A DNA stretch of 64,000 bases from Faecalibacterium langellae (GCF_002549775.1 NZ_NMTR01000021.1:124001-188000); one strand, 5' to 3'; positions 10,267-18,665 are shown, counted from the first letter of the stretch. Translations and numbers: made by a program. Notes: generated from the letters alone by a model not told the origin.

Positions 10267-10405
10267 AACCCTCTCCGTCTTTGCTCCGCAAAGCCACCTC
10301 TCCCGAGGGGAGAGGCCTTGGCTTAACGATGCAGTCTGTATGGATCGCCAAAGGCTCCCCCTTCGGGGGAGCTGGCATCGAACGAAGTGAGATGACTGAG
10401 AGGGT
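10267..10405. repeat. Mosaic hairpin repeat, copy b
   Basis: Bounded by AACCCTCTCCGTC at the left and GACTGAGAGGGTT at the right as inverted ends. Inside are two hairpins, CCTCTCCCGAGGGGAGAGG and GCTCCCCCTTCGGGGGAGC. The next promoter begins directly at its right end. Confidence 0.8.
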
Positions 10406-10411
10406 TCCCCC

Positions 10412-10440
10412 TTGACAATCTTCCTGCAAAGTGATATGAT
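10412..10440 (+). promoter_or_regulatory. Promoter of the SPFH gene
   Basis: Consensus TTGACA (10412-10417), 17-bp spacer, TATGAT (10435-10440), immediately after repeat copy b. Confidence 0.85.
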
Positions 10441-10490
10441 TTTGATATCACAAAGAAACACTTCCGCACCCTGAGAAGGAGGGACTTGTT

Positions 10491-11525
10491 ATGGAAGAAA
10501 AGATTCTGCAGACCCGCAAGAACGGCATGGCTGTGCTGCTGCTCACGCTGCTGGGCTATGCGGCCGCCGTGGCACTGTTCGTGTACAGCATCGTGCTGCT
10601 GGACGACAGCCTGTTTCCGGGCGTCCTGCTGCTGATTTTGGCCATCGCCTACTGCATTGCAGGCATTTTCCTGTTCTGCGGCCTGCGGGTGCTCAAGCCC
10701 CAGGAAGCGCTGGTGCTCACCCTGTTCGGCGATTACATCGGCACCCTGAAGGGCGAGGGCTTTTACTGGGTGAACCCCTTCTGCACCGCAGTCAACCCTG
10801 CTGCGGGCACCAAGCTGAGCCAGAGCGGCGATGTGAACAGCGGCGAGGGCGGCATGGCCGCCCTGCTCAAGGCCGGCAACGGCAGCAGTATCCAGACGAC
10901 GGAGCTGACCAGCAAGAAAATTTCCCTCAAGATGATGACCCTGAACAACTCCCGCCAGAAGATCAACGACTGCCTGGGCAACCCGGTGGAGATCGGCATC
11001 GCGGTCATCTGGCGGGTCACCGACACCGCCAAGGCCGTGTTCAACGTGGACAACTATAAAGAGTACCTCTCCCTGCAGTGCGACAGCGCCCTGCGCAATG
11101 TGGTGCGCGTCTACCCCTATGATGTGGCCCCCAATGTGGACACCACCGGCGACGGCGTGGCCGACGAGGGCAGCCTGCGCGGCTCCTCCGAGGTGGTGGC
11201 CGCCCGCATCCGGGATGAGATCCAGAAGAACGTGGAGCAGGCCGGTATCGAGGTAGTAGAAGCTCGCATCACCTACCTGGCCTATGCGCCCGAGATCGCA
11301 GCCGTGATGCTGCAGCGCCAGCAGGCCAGCGCCATCATCGACGCCCGCAAGATGATCGTGGACGGTGCCGTGGGCATGGTGGAAATGGCTCTGGACCGCC
11401 TGAACGAGAACAAGGTGGTGGAGCTGGACGACGAGCGCAAGGCGGCGATGGTCTCCAACCTGCTGGTGGTGCTGTGCGGCAACCGTGATGCCCAGCCCGT
11501 TGTGAACAGCGGCAGCCTGTACTGA
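10491..11525 (+). CDS. SPFH/Band 7 membrane protein
   Basis: A 344-residue protein with two N-terminal membrane helices (about residues 14-35 and 42-63) followed by an SPFH domain starting [26 protein letters not shown] and ending in a helical part with [19 protein letters not shown]. Proteins of this stomatin/flotillin-like class scaffold membrane microdomains; the exact role here is unknown. The start is set by AGAAGGAGG upstream. A small ribbon-helix-helix gene overlaps its stop by one base, so the pair is an operon. Confidence 0.82.
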   Translation: MEEKILQTRKNGMAVLLLTLLGYAAAVALFVYSIVLLDDSLFPGVLLLILAIAYCIAGIFLFCGLRVLKPQEALVLTLFGDYIGTLKGEGFYWVNPFCTAVNPAAGTKLSQSGDVNSGEGGMAALLKAGNGSSIQTTELTSKKISLKMMTLNNSRQKINDCLGNPVEIGIAVIWRVTDTAKAVFNVDNYKEYLSLQCDSALRNVVRVYPYDVAPNVDTTGDGVADEGSLRGSSEVVAARIRDEIQKNVEQAGIEVVEARITYLAYAPEIAAVMLQRQQASAIIDARKMIVDGAVGMVEMALDRLNENKVVELDDERKAAMVSNLLVVLCGNRDAQPVVNSGSLY

Positions 11526-11725
11526 TGGCAGAACCCAAAAAGCAGGTGCCCCTGCGCCTGAACGCGAAGCTCTACGATGCCCTTGCCGCCTGGGCAGAGG
11601 ATGACTTCCGCTCGGTGAACGGGCAGATCGAATATCTGCTCACCGAGTGCGTGCGCCAGCGCAAGAAGAACGGCAAATACGTCTCCGACCAGCTCGATGT
11701 GCCGCCGGAGCTGGACATCAAATAA
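11525..11725 (+). CDS. Ribbon-helix-helix (Arc-like) protein
   Basis: A 66-residue protein. [21 protein letters not shown] then [17 protein letters not shown] matches the beta strand plus two helices of Arc/MetJ-type DNA-binding proteins, with a charged tail. Its start shares one base with the SPFH stop. Likely an operator-binding or adaptor protein for the SPFH partner; no operator was identified. Confidence 0.75.
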   Translation: MAEPKKQVPLRLNAKLYDALAAWAEDDFRSVNGQIEYLLTECVRQRKKNGKYVSDQLDVPPELDIK

Positions 11726-11737
11726 ACGGGAAACACA

Positions 11738-11778
11738 CCCCGGCAGCTTGGACACCCTCTGAGCTGCCGGGGCTTTTT
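11738..11778 (+). terminator. Terminator after the SPFH/RHH operon
   Basis: CCCCGGCAGCT pairs with AGCTGCCGGGG around a 13-nt loop, followed by five T. Confidence 0.88.
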
Positions 11779-11790
11779 GCTGCAGGGTGC

Positions 11791-11819
11791 TTGCCAATTA
11801 CCGACCTGCATGGTAAACT
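11791..11819 (+). promoter_or_regulatory. Promoter of the response regulator gene
   Basis: TTGCCA (11791-11796), 17-bp spacer, TAAACT (11814-11819), about 60 bp before the gene start. Confidence 0.6.
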
Positions 11820-11879
11820 GACAAAGAGTAAACGGGTGGATCTGCCCGGGCAGCGGGCTGTGATGCGGAGGGGATCGAG

Positions 11880-12728
11880 ATGAAGATACTTGTTGTGGAG
11901 GATGGGCAGCAGGCCGCCGGCTCTCTGGCACGCACCTTGTGCCGCGCCGCACCCGGCAGCGAATACCTCTGCGCCCCGACCGCCGCCGACGCCCTGCGCC
12001 TGGCGCGCCGTGGCCCGCTGGACGCGGCCTTCCTGGACCTGGAAATGCCGGGCATGGGGGGCCTTGCCGTGGCACGCACGCTGCAAAAACTGCAGCCCCG
12101 CTGCAACCTGATCGTGGCCACCGCGCACCCGGAGTATGCGCTGGAAGCACTGCAGATGTTCGTGAGCGGCTTTCTGCTCAAACCGGCCGGCGAGGCCGAT
12201 GTGCGCGCCGTGCTGGCAAATCTGCGCTACCCGCCCGCCGAAGCCCCCGCAGGCATCAAAATTCAGTGCTTCGGCAACTTTGAGATCTTTGTGGGCGGCC
12301 GCCCGCTGGCCTTCAAGCGCAGCAAGAGCAAGGAGCTGCTGGCCTATCTGGTGGACCGCAACGGTGCTGCCTGCACCAACGGCGAGATGCTGGCCGTTTT
12401 GTGGGAGGACCGGCCCGACACCGCCTCGCTGCACAGCCACCTGCGCAACCTGATCTTTGATCTCAACCACACGCTGGAGGGCGCGGGCGTCACCGGCCTG
12501 CTGGTGCGCGGCCGCAGCATGCTGGCCATCGACACCGGCAAGGTGGACTGCGATTACTACAACTACCTGCGGGGCGACCGCTCGTCCGCCAACACCTACC
12601 GGGGCGAGTATATGACCCAGTATTCCTGGGCCGAGGTCACCCGCTCGGCCCTGCGCCAGCAGGCGGCGGGCGCGGCAAACCAGCCCGCAGGCCAGCCCGG
12701 CGAAAGCGTCCCGCCGACGAGGCTGTGA
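11880..12728 (+). CDS. Response regulator with SARP-type winged-helix output
   Basis: A 282-residue protein. Residues 1-118 are a receiver domain: acidic pair near residues 7-8, phospho-acceptor Asp53 in FLDLEMPG, Thr in VATAH and Lys in FLLKPAG. Residues about 125-225 are a winged-helix domain starting CFGNFEIFVGGRPL and FKRSKSKELLAYLVDR, typical of the SARP/BTAD-like class. The C-terminus is low-complexity Ala/Gly/Gln. No histidine kinase lies nearby, so it is an orphan. Start ATG follows GGAGGGG. Target genes are unknown. Confidence 0.85.
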   Translation: MKILVVEDGQQAAGSLARTLCRAAPGSEYLCAPTAADALRLARRGPLDAAFLDLEMPGMGGLAVARTLQKLQPRCNLIVATAHPEYALEALQMFVSGFLLKPAGEADVRAVLANLRYPPAEAPAGIKIQCFGNFEIFVGGRPLAFKRSKSKELLAYLVDRNGAACTNGEMLAVLWEDRPDTASLHSHLRNLIFDLNHTLEGAGVTGLLVRGRSMLAIDTGKVDCDYYNYLRGDRSSANTYRGEYMTQYSWAEVTRSALRQQAAGAANQPAGQPGESVPPTRL

Positions 12729-12748
12729 GGGACCTCTACGCCCACTAC

Positions 12749-12870
12749 GCCCTCTCAGTCACCTTCGGTGACAGCTCCCCCAAAGGGGGAGCCAAGACCG
12801 TGGAGGGAGCGTTTCTTGCCTCTCCCTTTGGGAGAGGTGGCTGCGACCAACGGGAGCAGACGGAGAGGGC
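12749..12870. repeat. Mosaic hairpin repeat, copy c
   Basis: GCCCTCTCAGTC, hairpin GCTCCCCCAAAGGGGGAGC, a spacer, hairpin CCTCTCCCTTTGGGAGAGG, then GACGGAGAGGGC. The two half-units are inverted with respect to each other. Confidence 0.85.
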
Positions 12871-12890
12871 GCAGAGCACGTGCACACGAA

Positions 12891-12932
12891 AAAAAGCATC
12901 TGCAGCGAACACTGCAGATGCTTTTCTTTTTG
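12891..12932. terminator. Two-way terminator between the response regulator and apbE
   Basis: AAAGCATCTGCAG pairs with CTGCAGATGCTTT, flanked by A-rich and T-rich runs, so it can stop transcription from both converging genes. Confidence 0.85.
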
Positions 12933-12941
12933 CCTTTTTGC

Positions 12942-14027
12942 TTACTTTTTCAAATATTCATCCCACCCGGAGGAAGTGACCACCTGCTGGTCGCTGGTGC
13001 ACCAGAGGGCCTCCACGCCGTCCAGGCTTTCCACGATCTTCTGGCCTTCCTCCAGCGGCATACAGAACAGGCCGGTGGTCAGGCAGTCGGCAAGGCCGGA
13101 ATCGCTGCACAGCACCGTGACGCTGTTGAAGTAAGCGGCCGGGAACAGGGTGTCCGGGTCGATGAGGTGGTGGTAGCGCTTGCCGTCCACCACATAATAC
13201 CGCTGGTAGTCGCCGCTGGTCACCAGCGCCATATCGCTGATGTTGATGGGGCTGGTGAGCATGGTGTCGGAGGTGTAGTAGTCCGAAGCGTTCCAGGGGT
13301 CCTCCACGCCGCCGGTCCACTGGGTGCCGTCGGGCTTGGTGCCAATGGCGCGGATGTTGCCGCCCACGCTCACCAGCGCGCTGGTCAGGCCCCGGGCTTC
13401 GGCGGCCTGGCAGGCCATCTCGGTGGCGTAGCCCTTGCCCACGCTGCCCACGTCCAGCGACATTTCCGGGTCGGCCAGGTAGACCGTCTTGGCGTCTTCG
13501 TCAATGACAAGGTCGTTGATGTCGCAGTGCTGGGCGGCGGCTTCCAGCTCCTCGGTGGTGGGCAGCTTGTTGTCGGCCTCGTTCTCGTTGGCCTCGGCGG
13601 CCTCGCGGTAAGTGTGCCAGATGCGCAGCACGCTGCCCATGGCGATGTTCAACTTGCCGTTCGTGGTCTGGTACATCCGGTCGGCCAGCTCCAGCATGGA
13701 CAGGATGCGGTCGTCCACCTCCACGGGGGCCTTGCCCGCGTTGTCGTTGATGGTCTTCACGTTGGTGACGCCGTCGTAGTCGTTGTAGATGTCGTAGAGC
13801 TGGTTGTAGGCAACCAGGTCGGCGTGCAGAGCGTCCATCTGGGCGTTGAATTCGTCCTCGCTGTCGCAGTAGGCAATGACGGTGGTGATGGTGTCGAACA
13901 CGTCGTAGAAGACGGCGGTGTAGCGCTCCTGGGTGGGCTTTTTGGCGCTGCAGCCCGCCAGCAGGCTCAGGCACAGCGCCCCGGCCAGCACGGCGGCCAG
14001 CAGGCGTTTGGCACAGGTCAGTTTCAT
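12942..14027 (-). CDS. apbE: FAD:protein FMN transferase (lipoprotein)
   Basis: A 361-residue exported lipoprotein (signal sequence with LLAGC lipobox, Cys26). It transfers FMN from FAD onto a Ser/Thr of target flavoproteins outside the membrane. Family signatures: DVFDTITTV, LDVGSVGKGYAT, SVGGNIRAIG and TSGDYQRYY near the C-terminus, with the metal-binding Asp/Thr region. It overlaps the upstream small gene by 4 bp (ATGA), so they are co-translated. The flavin reductase at 62199 carries an FMN-attachment motif and is a plausible substrate, although 48 kb away. Confidence 0.93.
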   Translation of the reverse strand: MKLTCAKRLLAAVLAGALCLSLLAGCSAKKPTQERYTAVFYDVFDTITTVIAYCDSEDEFNAQMDALHADLVAYNQLYDIYNDYDGVTNVKTINDNAGKAPVEVDDRILSMLELADRMYQTTNGKLNIAMGSVLRIWHTYREAAEANENEADNKLPTTEELEAAAQHCDINDLVIDEDAKTVYLADPEMSLDVGSVGKGYATEMACQAAEARGLTSALVSVGGNIRAIGTKPDGTQWTGGVEDPWNASDYYTSDTMLTSPINISDMALVTSGDYQRYYVVDGKRYHHLIDPDTLFPAAYFNSVTVLCSDSGLADCLTTGLFCMPLEEGQKIVESLDGVEALWCTSDQQVVTSSGWDEYLKK

Positions 14028-14446
14028 AAGGGCTTGCTCTCCTTTGCGGCGGTAAAGGCGGCGTGCTCCTCCTGCAGGTGGGCCAGCAGGTCGCCGAAGA
14101 CCCAGCTGCGGTTCGCAGGCGTCACCACGGCCTTGAGGGGGATGTTCACCTGGGCCTGCTTCATCAGGTCCAGCAGGGTGTCCACGTCCTTGTCCTTGAA
14201 GTTGGCCAGCACCAGCGCCGGGGGGTAAGCGCCCGGCTCCAGCACCAGGGTGCGGGCGGTTTTGGTCTCCACTTCGCCCAGCAGCTGGGCCACGGTCCTG
14301 CCTGCATCGGCAGGGGAGACGAGCAGCAGCTTCATGCCAAAAGCAGGAGCCATGCCCTCCAGCTTGCCGCGGTCGGCGGGGGAAAGGTTCCAGCCCAGCG
14401 CCAGCGGCACACCGGCGTTCTGGTTGCGTGCGATATGTGCTTTCAT
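14024..14446 (-). CDS. DUF3783-like small cytoplasmic protein
   Basis: A 140-residue protein with no signal peptide. The C-terminal half with PLKAVVTPANRSWVFGDLLAHLQEEH fits DUF3783, a family of unknown function found in clostridia. It overlaps apbE by 4 bp and precedes it in the operon, so it may work with flavinylation or respiration; this is inference from position. Start ATG 14444-14446 follows AAAGGAG. Confidence 0.7.
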   Translation of the reverse strand: MKAHIARNQNAGVPLALGWNLSPADRGKLEGMAPAFGMKLLLVSPADAGRTVAQLLGEVETKTARTLVLEPGAYPPALVLANFKDKDVDTLLDLMKQAQVNIPLKAVVTPANRSWVFGDLLAHLQEEHAAFTAAKESKPL

Positions 14447-14495
14447 CGGTAAAAAACTCCTTTCAGAGTGGGTGCAAATACACGAAATACACTAT

Positions 14496-14504
14496 AGTAT
14501 ACCA
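14496..14504 (-). promoter_or_regulatory. Extended -10 promoter of the apbE operon
   Basis: Minus-strand TGGTATACT with TATACT at 14496-14501. The -35 position reads TTTTCT and is weak, so the extended -10 probably carries the activity. Confidence 0.55.
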
Positions 14505-14609
14505 CAAACGCGGGAAAAAGAAAATGCGGCAAGGGGGCATTTTGCGCGTTGTGTTGCAAACTGCTAAAAAAACGGAAAAAACTTTTACAGAAAAACGTGC
14601 GATTTACCA

Positions 14610-14640
14610 TTGAAAAACCTATAGGGGGGGGGGGTAAAAT
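14610..14640 (+). promoter_or_regulatory. Promoter with 11-G run in the spacer (possible phase-variable switch)
   Basis: TTGAAA (14610-14615) and TAAAAT (14635-14640) are separated by 19 bp, of which the last 11 are an unbroken G run (14624-14634). Loss of one or two G would give an 18- or 17-bp spacer. It drives a secreted surface-type protein starting at 14713. Confidence 0.6.
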
Positions 14641-14712
14641 GAAGATGGGACGTCGTTTTTTCGAGAGGGGACGGCCCGAAGAAGAAAGCAAAAAATTAAA
14701 GGAGCGAGGACT

Positions 14713-16692
14713 ATGCGTAAAAAGAGTATGCGGTTCATCAGTGCAGCGCTTGCGGCGTGCATGATGGCATCCACCCTGCCGGTGGGCGCGTTCGCGCTGG
14801 AGGGGGACACCGCACCGGAAAGCGGCGTGAGCACGCAGGCAGAGGAGACGGTTGCAGAGACGGTCACGACGATTCCTACGGAGACAAAGGTTTATACTAT
14901 TGCAGAAGGCGGTAATTACGAACTTCTGGGAGGAAATTACGGCCGAATCGAAATCAATATGACCGACACGACGAAGCCTGTGAATATTACAATCAAAGGA
15001 AATGTAGCCGAAACTCTGGACGACCCCTTATTTAATGTGACAAATGCAGGTGTTGTGAACATCGTCAATGAAGGCTATGATGTTGACTGTTCCGGAAAGC
15101 ATGTCATGTATGAAAGAGACGCGGGGGCACAGGTAACGATAACAGGAGGCCAATATAAGTCAACAAGCCTCAATATAATCATGGTGCACGCAGGAACACT
15201 TACTGTAAATGATGCAAAGATGGAGTCGGACTGCTACTCCATTTACGTTGGTAGTTCTGGTGTTGCAACCGTGAACGGAGGCGAATATACATACAGCTCC
15301 ACGGCAAATGACCGATCCGCTTTTTATGGTGAAGCGGGTGGAACCATAACGCTGAACAATGTTACAGCAAACTCGACAGGAACGGTGCTCAAACTTGCGA
15401 ACAGCACTGCAATCGTCAACGGCGGTAATTTTAAAAGCACTGGCAGTAAAAGCTGCTTTGTTCTCAGTGCTTCCAGCCTGACAATCAATGAAGGTACTAC
15501 AACGAAAGGTGAATTTGAATCTGAGAGTGCCAGCTGCATCAATAACCGGGGCTTTGTAGAAATCAACGGCGGCACCTTCACTTCGGGTGCGGAAAGCACT
15601 ATTTACAATCGCGGCGGTCTGCGCATGACCAGCGGCACGGTCGCCAACACGAAAGCAGACGGCGTTGTCATTGATGCTTCCGGCAATTACGGCGATATCA
15701 AGCTCATCGGCGGCACGATCAAAGGCATCAAAGACGGCATCTATGTGCGCGACCTCGGCAGCTCCGAAGTGACCCTGCAGCAGGTGACCTTTGAGGGCAG
15801 CCAAAACGATATCCACCTGGGCAAGGGCCAGCAGATCAACATCAAGAAGACCTTCACCGGCAAGGCAAAGATTTTGGTGGACGATGCCAAAGCAGGCCGC
15901 CGGATCACCCAGGAAAACGACGACACCCGCTACCAGAAGGACCTGAACCTTGTGAGCAACAACGAGGGTTATATCGTCGGCTATAAGCGCGAGGACGGCG
16001 TGGAATACCGCTACCTCGCCGATGCGAACGGCAATGCTGTCTCCACCCAGGACGCAAAGGCGACGGCAAACCTCGGTGCCGGTGCCCAGCAGCTGGACAC
16101 CACCGACGTTGTGCCCGAAAACACCACGGTGACCGTGACGGCGGATATCCCGACAGGGGCAGAGTTCCTGGAATGGAGCGTTGTGCGTGCCGACGGCGAA
16201 GCACTGGACTGGACCCCGGCTGAGGACGACCCCCAGACCATCACCTTTAAAATGCCCGGCTGCAATGTGACCGTTGCCGCCCTGTACCAGAACAACACGC
16301 CGGACCCCGTCAACCCCGGCGGCGGCGACGACCCTGTGACCGAGTTCTTTGAGGCAGCCGCCGTGACCGGCGTTGCCGCCTGGGGCCTTTACGAGACCGC
16401 CACCGGCATTTACCGCGTGCTGAACATGCGGGGCATCCCCATGCCTTCCAACCGCGCCGGTCTGGCCACCCTCATCTGGGAAAAGGCCGGTCAGCCCGAA
16501 CCCCAGACCCTGAAGACCTACAGCGACGTGGACGAAAGCGACATTTACCTGCGCAAGGCCGCCAGCTGGATGGAAGAACAGGGCCTGATGGAAGCACGGG
16601 ACGACGGCAGCTTCAAACCCTATGGCTATGTGACCAAGCTGCGCACCTGCTTTGTGTGGGACATGGCGCGGGACCGCGGCCTTGTGGGCTGA
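14713..16692 (+). CDS. Secreted beta-helix protein with C-terminal SLH-like region
   Basis: A 659-residue protein. Residues 1-28 are a signal peptide ending VGAFA. Residues about 60-390 are repeats with G-G-x-[FYT] turns (VNGGEYTYSS, VNGGNFKSTG, INGGTFTSG, IGGTIKGI), the pattern of a parallel beta-helix. About 410-530 resembles a bacterial repeat domain (TVTVTADIPTGAEFLEW, ITFKMPGCNVTVAALY). A linker PDPVNPGGGDDP leads to a C-terminal region with ATLIWEKAGQPEP, YSDVDESDIYLRKAASWMEEQGLM, which is SLH-like. Likely an adhesin or glycan-binding surface protein. The 5' third is clearly richer in A/T and uses different codons from the 3' half. ATG 14713 follows AAGGAG by eight bases. Confidence 0.82.
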   Translation: MRKKSMRFISAALAACMMASTLPVGAFALEGDTAPESGVSTQAEETVAETVTTIPTETKVYTIAEGGNYELLGGNYGRIEINMTDTTKPVNITIKGNVAETLDDPLFNVTNAGVVNIVNEGYDVDCSGKHVMYERDAGAQVTITGGQYKSTSLNIIMVHAGTLTVNDAKMESDCYSIYVGSSGVATVNGGEYTYSSTANDRSAFYGEAGGTITLNNVTANSTGTVLKLANSTAIVNGGNFKSTGSKSCFVLSASSLTINEGTTTKGEFESESASCINNRGFVEINGGTFTSGAESTIYNRGGLRMTSGTVANTKADGVVIDASGNYGDIKLIGGTIKGIKDGIYVRDLGSSEVTLQQVTFEGSQNDIHLGKGQQINIKKTFTGKAKILVDDAKAGRRITQENDDTRYQKDLNLVSNNEGYIVGYKREDGVEYRYLADANGNAVSTQDAKATANLGAGAQQLDTTDVVPENTTVTVTADIPTGAEFLEWSVVRADGEALDWTPAEDDPQTITFKMPGCNVTVAALYQNNTPDPVNPGGGDDPVTEFFEAAAVTGVAAWGLYETATGIYRVLNMRGIPMPSNRAGLATLIWEKAGQPEPQTLKTYSDVDESDIYLRKAASWMEEQGLMEARDDGSFKPYGYVTKLRTCFVWDMARDRGLVG

Positions 16693-16753
16693 CGGCACAG
16701 CACAGCGCATCATCTCACGGCCCTCTCGGTGAAATGGATCAACGCTGAAACCC

Positions 16754-16796
16754 AAAAAAACGACCGCCTGCGGCATCGCGCTGCAGGCGGTCTTTT
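16754..16796. terminator. Two-way terminator between the surface protein and DAHP synthase
   Basis: GACCGCCTGC pairs with GCAGGCGGTC, with A-rich sequence on one side and TTTT on the other. The sequence at 16715-16735 resembles a remnant of the mosaic repeat. Confidence 0.82.
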
Positions 16797-16817
16797 GCGT
16801 GTGGAACTGTGGAAAAC

Positions 16818-17831
16818 TCAGTTCAGCTTCTTGCCGAAGAACTCCACCTCTTTGCCGATGAACTGCATCAGCTCGTCGAACTGGTCGGGCGTCAGGCTCT
16901 GGGCACCGTCGCACTTGGCCTTGGCGGGGTTGTTGTGCACCTCGATCATCAAACCGTCGGCACCGGCGGCCACGGCGGCCTTGGCCAGCTCCGGCACCAT
17001 CCATGCGTGGCCGCAGGCGTGGCTGGGGTCCACCACCACGGGCAGGTGGGTCATCTTGTGCAGCATCACCACACCGGCAAGGTCCAGCGTGTTGCGCATG
17101 CTGGTCTCGAAGGTGCGGATGCCGCGCTCGCAGAGGATGACGTTCTCGTTGCCCTCGGCCATGATGTACTCGGCGCTCATGACGAATTCTTCCAGGGTGT
17201 TTGCCAGGCCGCGCTTGAGCAGCACCGGCTTTTTCTGGCGGCCCACGGCCTTGAGCAGCTCAAAGTTCTGCATGTTGCGGGCACCCACCTGAATGAGGTC
17301 CACATTCTCGAACAGGGGCAGGTGCTCGGTGTTCATGATCTCGGTGACGATGGGGGCACCGGTGGCGCGGCGGGCCAGCTTGAGCAGGTCCAGTCCCTCG
17401 CTGCGCATGCCCTGGAAAGAGTAGGGAGAAGTGCGGGGCTTGAACGCGCCGCCGCGCAGCAGGGAAGCACCGGCCGCCTTCACACGCTGGGCGCAGTAGG
17501 TGATCTGGTCCTCGCTCTCGATGCTGCAGGGGCCCGCGATGACGGCAAAGTTGCCGCCGCCGATCTTCACGCCGTCCACGTCGATGACGCTGTCGTCCGG
17601 GTGGAACTTGCGGTTGGCCTTCTTATAAGGTTCGGACACGCGGCGGCAGGCCTCCACCACCGGGTTTGCCAGCACCCAGCTCTCGGCCACGGCCTTGGTG
17701 TCGCCGATCAGGCCCAGAATGTGGCTCTCGCTGCCCTTGGAGTCGTTGATCTGCAGGCCCATATCCTGCAGTTCGTGGCAGAACTCGCGTACCTGTACCT
17801 CGGGGGCGTCCTGTTTCAGTACGATGATCAT
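16818..17831 (-). CDS. aroF: 3-deoxy-7-phosphoheptulonate (DAHP) synthase
   Basis: A 337-residue enzyme that joins phosphoenolpyruvate and erythrose 4-phosphate, the first step of the shikimate pathway. An N-terminal ferredoxin-like domain (about residues 1-70, MIIVLKQDAPEVQVREFC) precedes the barrel, which shows VIAGPCSIES, GGAFKPRTSPYSFQG, LLKRG and VVDPSHACGH with metal-binding Cys, His, Glu and Asp positions. This is the type I-beta form. The start at 17829-17831 follows AAGGAG. Two matching palindromes flank its promoter, so it is probably repressor-controlled. The gene is monocistronic. Confidence 0.94.
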   Translation of the reverse strand: MIIVLKQDAPEVQVREFCHELQDMGLQINDSKGSESHILGLIGDTKAVAESWVLANPVVEACRRVSEPYKKANRKFHPDDSVIDVDGVKIGGGNFAVIAGPCSIESEDQITYCAQRVKAAGASLLRGGAFKPRTSPYSFQGMRSEGLDLLKLARRATGAPIVTEIMNTEHLPLFENVDLIQVGARNMQNFELLKAVGRQKKPVLLKRGLANTLEEFVMSAEYIMAEGNENVILCERGIRTFETSMRNTLDLAGVVMLHKMTHLPVVVDPSHACGHAWMVPELAKAAVAAGADGLMIEVHNNPAKAKCDGAQSLTPDQFDELMQFIGKEVEFFGKKLN

Positions 17832-17912
17832 AGTGTTTTGTCTCCTTTGCCTTTTCAAAAAATCCAAACGGCGAGGGAGACCGGCTCCTTTGCCGCAGCT
17901 TGTTTCGTCAAA

Positions 17913-17928
17913 CTTCAGTTTCCTGAAG
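17913..17928. promoter_or_regulatory. Palindromic operator downstream of the DAHP synthase start site
   Basis: CTTCAGTTTCCTGAAG, a palindrome with arms CTTCAG/CTGAAG, at about +5 to +20 of the transcript. Confidence 0.7.
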
Positions 17929-17938
17929 CGGTGAGGCT

Positions 17939-17967
17939 ATCATATCACTTCAGGAGACTGAAGTCAA
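17939..17967 (-). promoter_or_regulatory. Promoter of DAHP synthase
   Basis: TTGACT (17962-17967), 17-bp spacer, TATGAT (17939-17944) on the minus strand. The spacer and -35 are covered by a palindromic operator. Confidence 0.8.
17948..17963. promoter_or_regulatory. Palindromic operator within the DAHP synthase promoter
   Basis: CTTCAGGAGACTGAAG, sharing both arms with the copy at 17913. The two centres are 35 bp apart. A protein here would block RNA polymerase. Confidence 0.75.
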
Positions 17968-17976
17968 GAGGAAATT

Positions 17977-18005
17977 TTGAATTTTTGTGGAGAAAGTGGT
18001 AGAAT
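17977..18005 (+). promoter_or_regulatory. Promoter of ybaK
   Basis: TTGAAT (17977-17982), 17-bp spacer, TAGAAT (18000-18005). The mosaic repeat copy d lies between this promoter and the gene. Confidence 0.55.
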
Positions 18006-18020
18006 AGACAAAAGGTGCTG

Positions 18021-18142
18021 CGCCCTCTCAGTCTCGCGTTGCTCGACAGTTCTCCCAAAGGGAGAGCCAAGGACGTGAAGGCGAAGCTCTTGCCTCCCCC
18101 TTTGGGGGAGGTGGCACGGCGTAAGCCGTGACGGAGAGGGCG
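18021..18142. repeat. Mosaic hairpin repeat, copy d
   Basis: CGCCCTCTCAGTC, hairpin TTCTCCCAAAGGGAGAGCC, spacer, hairpin CCTCCCCCTTTGGGGGAGG, ending GACGGAGAGGGCG. It forms most of the untranslated leader of ybaK. Confidence 0.85.
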
Positions 18143-18182
18143 GGGGAGCCGTTAAACCGATAGAAGGGAATTCAGAGATATT

Positions 18183-18665
18183 ATGGGAAAAGAAGCAAAA
18201 ACCAACGCCATGCGCATTCTGGAACGCGAAAAGGTGCCCTACACCGCCCATGAGTACGCCCACGAGGAGGGCGTGGCCGTGGCCGGTGTGGACGTGGCGG
18301 GCAGCATGGGCGAAGACCCGGCCTGCGTGTACAAAACGCTGGTGACCCAGGGCAGCAGCAAGAACTACTTTGTGTTCGTCATCCCGGTGGCGGCGGAGCT
18401 GGACCTGAAAGCTGCCGCCCGCAGCGTGGGCGAAAAGAGCGTGGCCATGATCCATGTGGCCGATATCAACAAGGTGACGGGCTATGTGCGCGGCGGCTGC
18501 AGCCCCGTGGGCATGAAAAAGCAGTACAAGACCGTGTTCGACGAGAGCGTTCTCGCGCAGGAGAAGGTCTATGTCTCCGGCGGGCGCATCGGTACCCAGG
18601 TGTGCTGTGCCCCGGCCGACCTCATCCGCGCCGCCCGGGCGACCACGGCAAAGATTATCTTTTAA
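18183..18665 (+). CDS. ybaK: Cys-tRNA(Pro)/aminoacyl-tRNA deacylase, YbaK/EbsC type
   Basis: A 160-residue protein that hydrolyses mischarged tRNA in trans. Family features are the opening TNAMRILEREKVPYTAHEY, VYKTLVTQGS, the conserved Lys-containing KVTGYVRGGCSPVGMKK and the C-terminal GRIGTQVCCAPADLI. Length is typical (about 155-165). Transcribed alone after repeat copy d. Confidence 0.88.
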   Translation: MGKEAKTNAMRILEREKVPYTAHEYAHEEGVAVAGVDVAGSMGEDPACVYKTLVTQGSSKNYFVFVIPVAAELDLKAAARSVGEKSVAMIHVADINKVTGYVRGGCSPVGMKKQYKTVFDESVLAQEKVYVSGGRIGTQVCCAPADLIRAARATTAKIIF

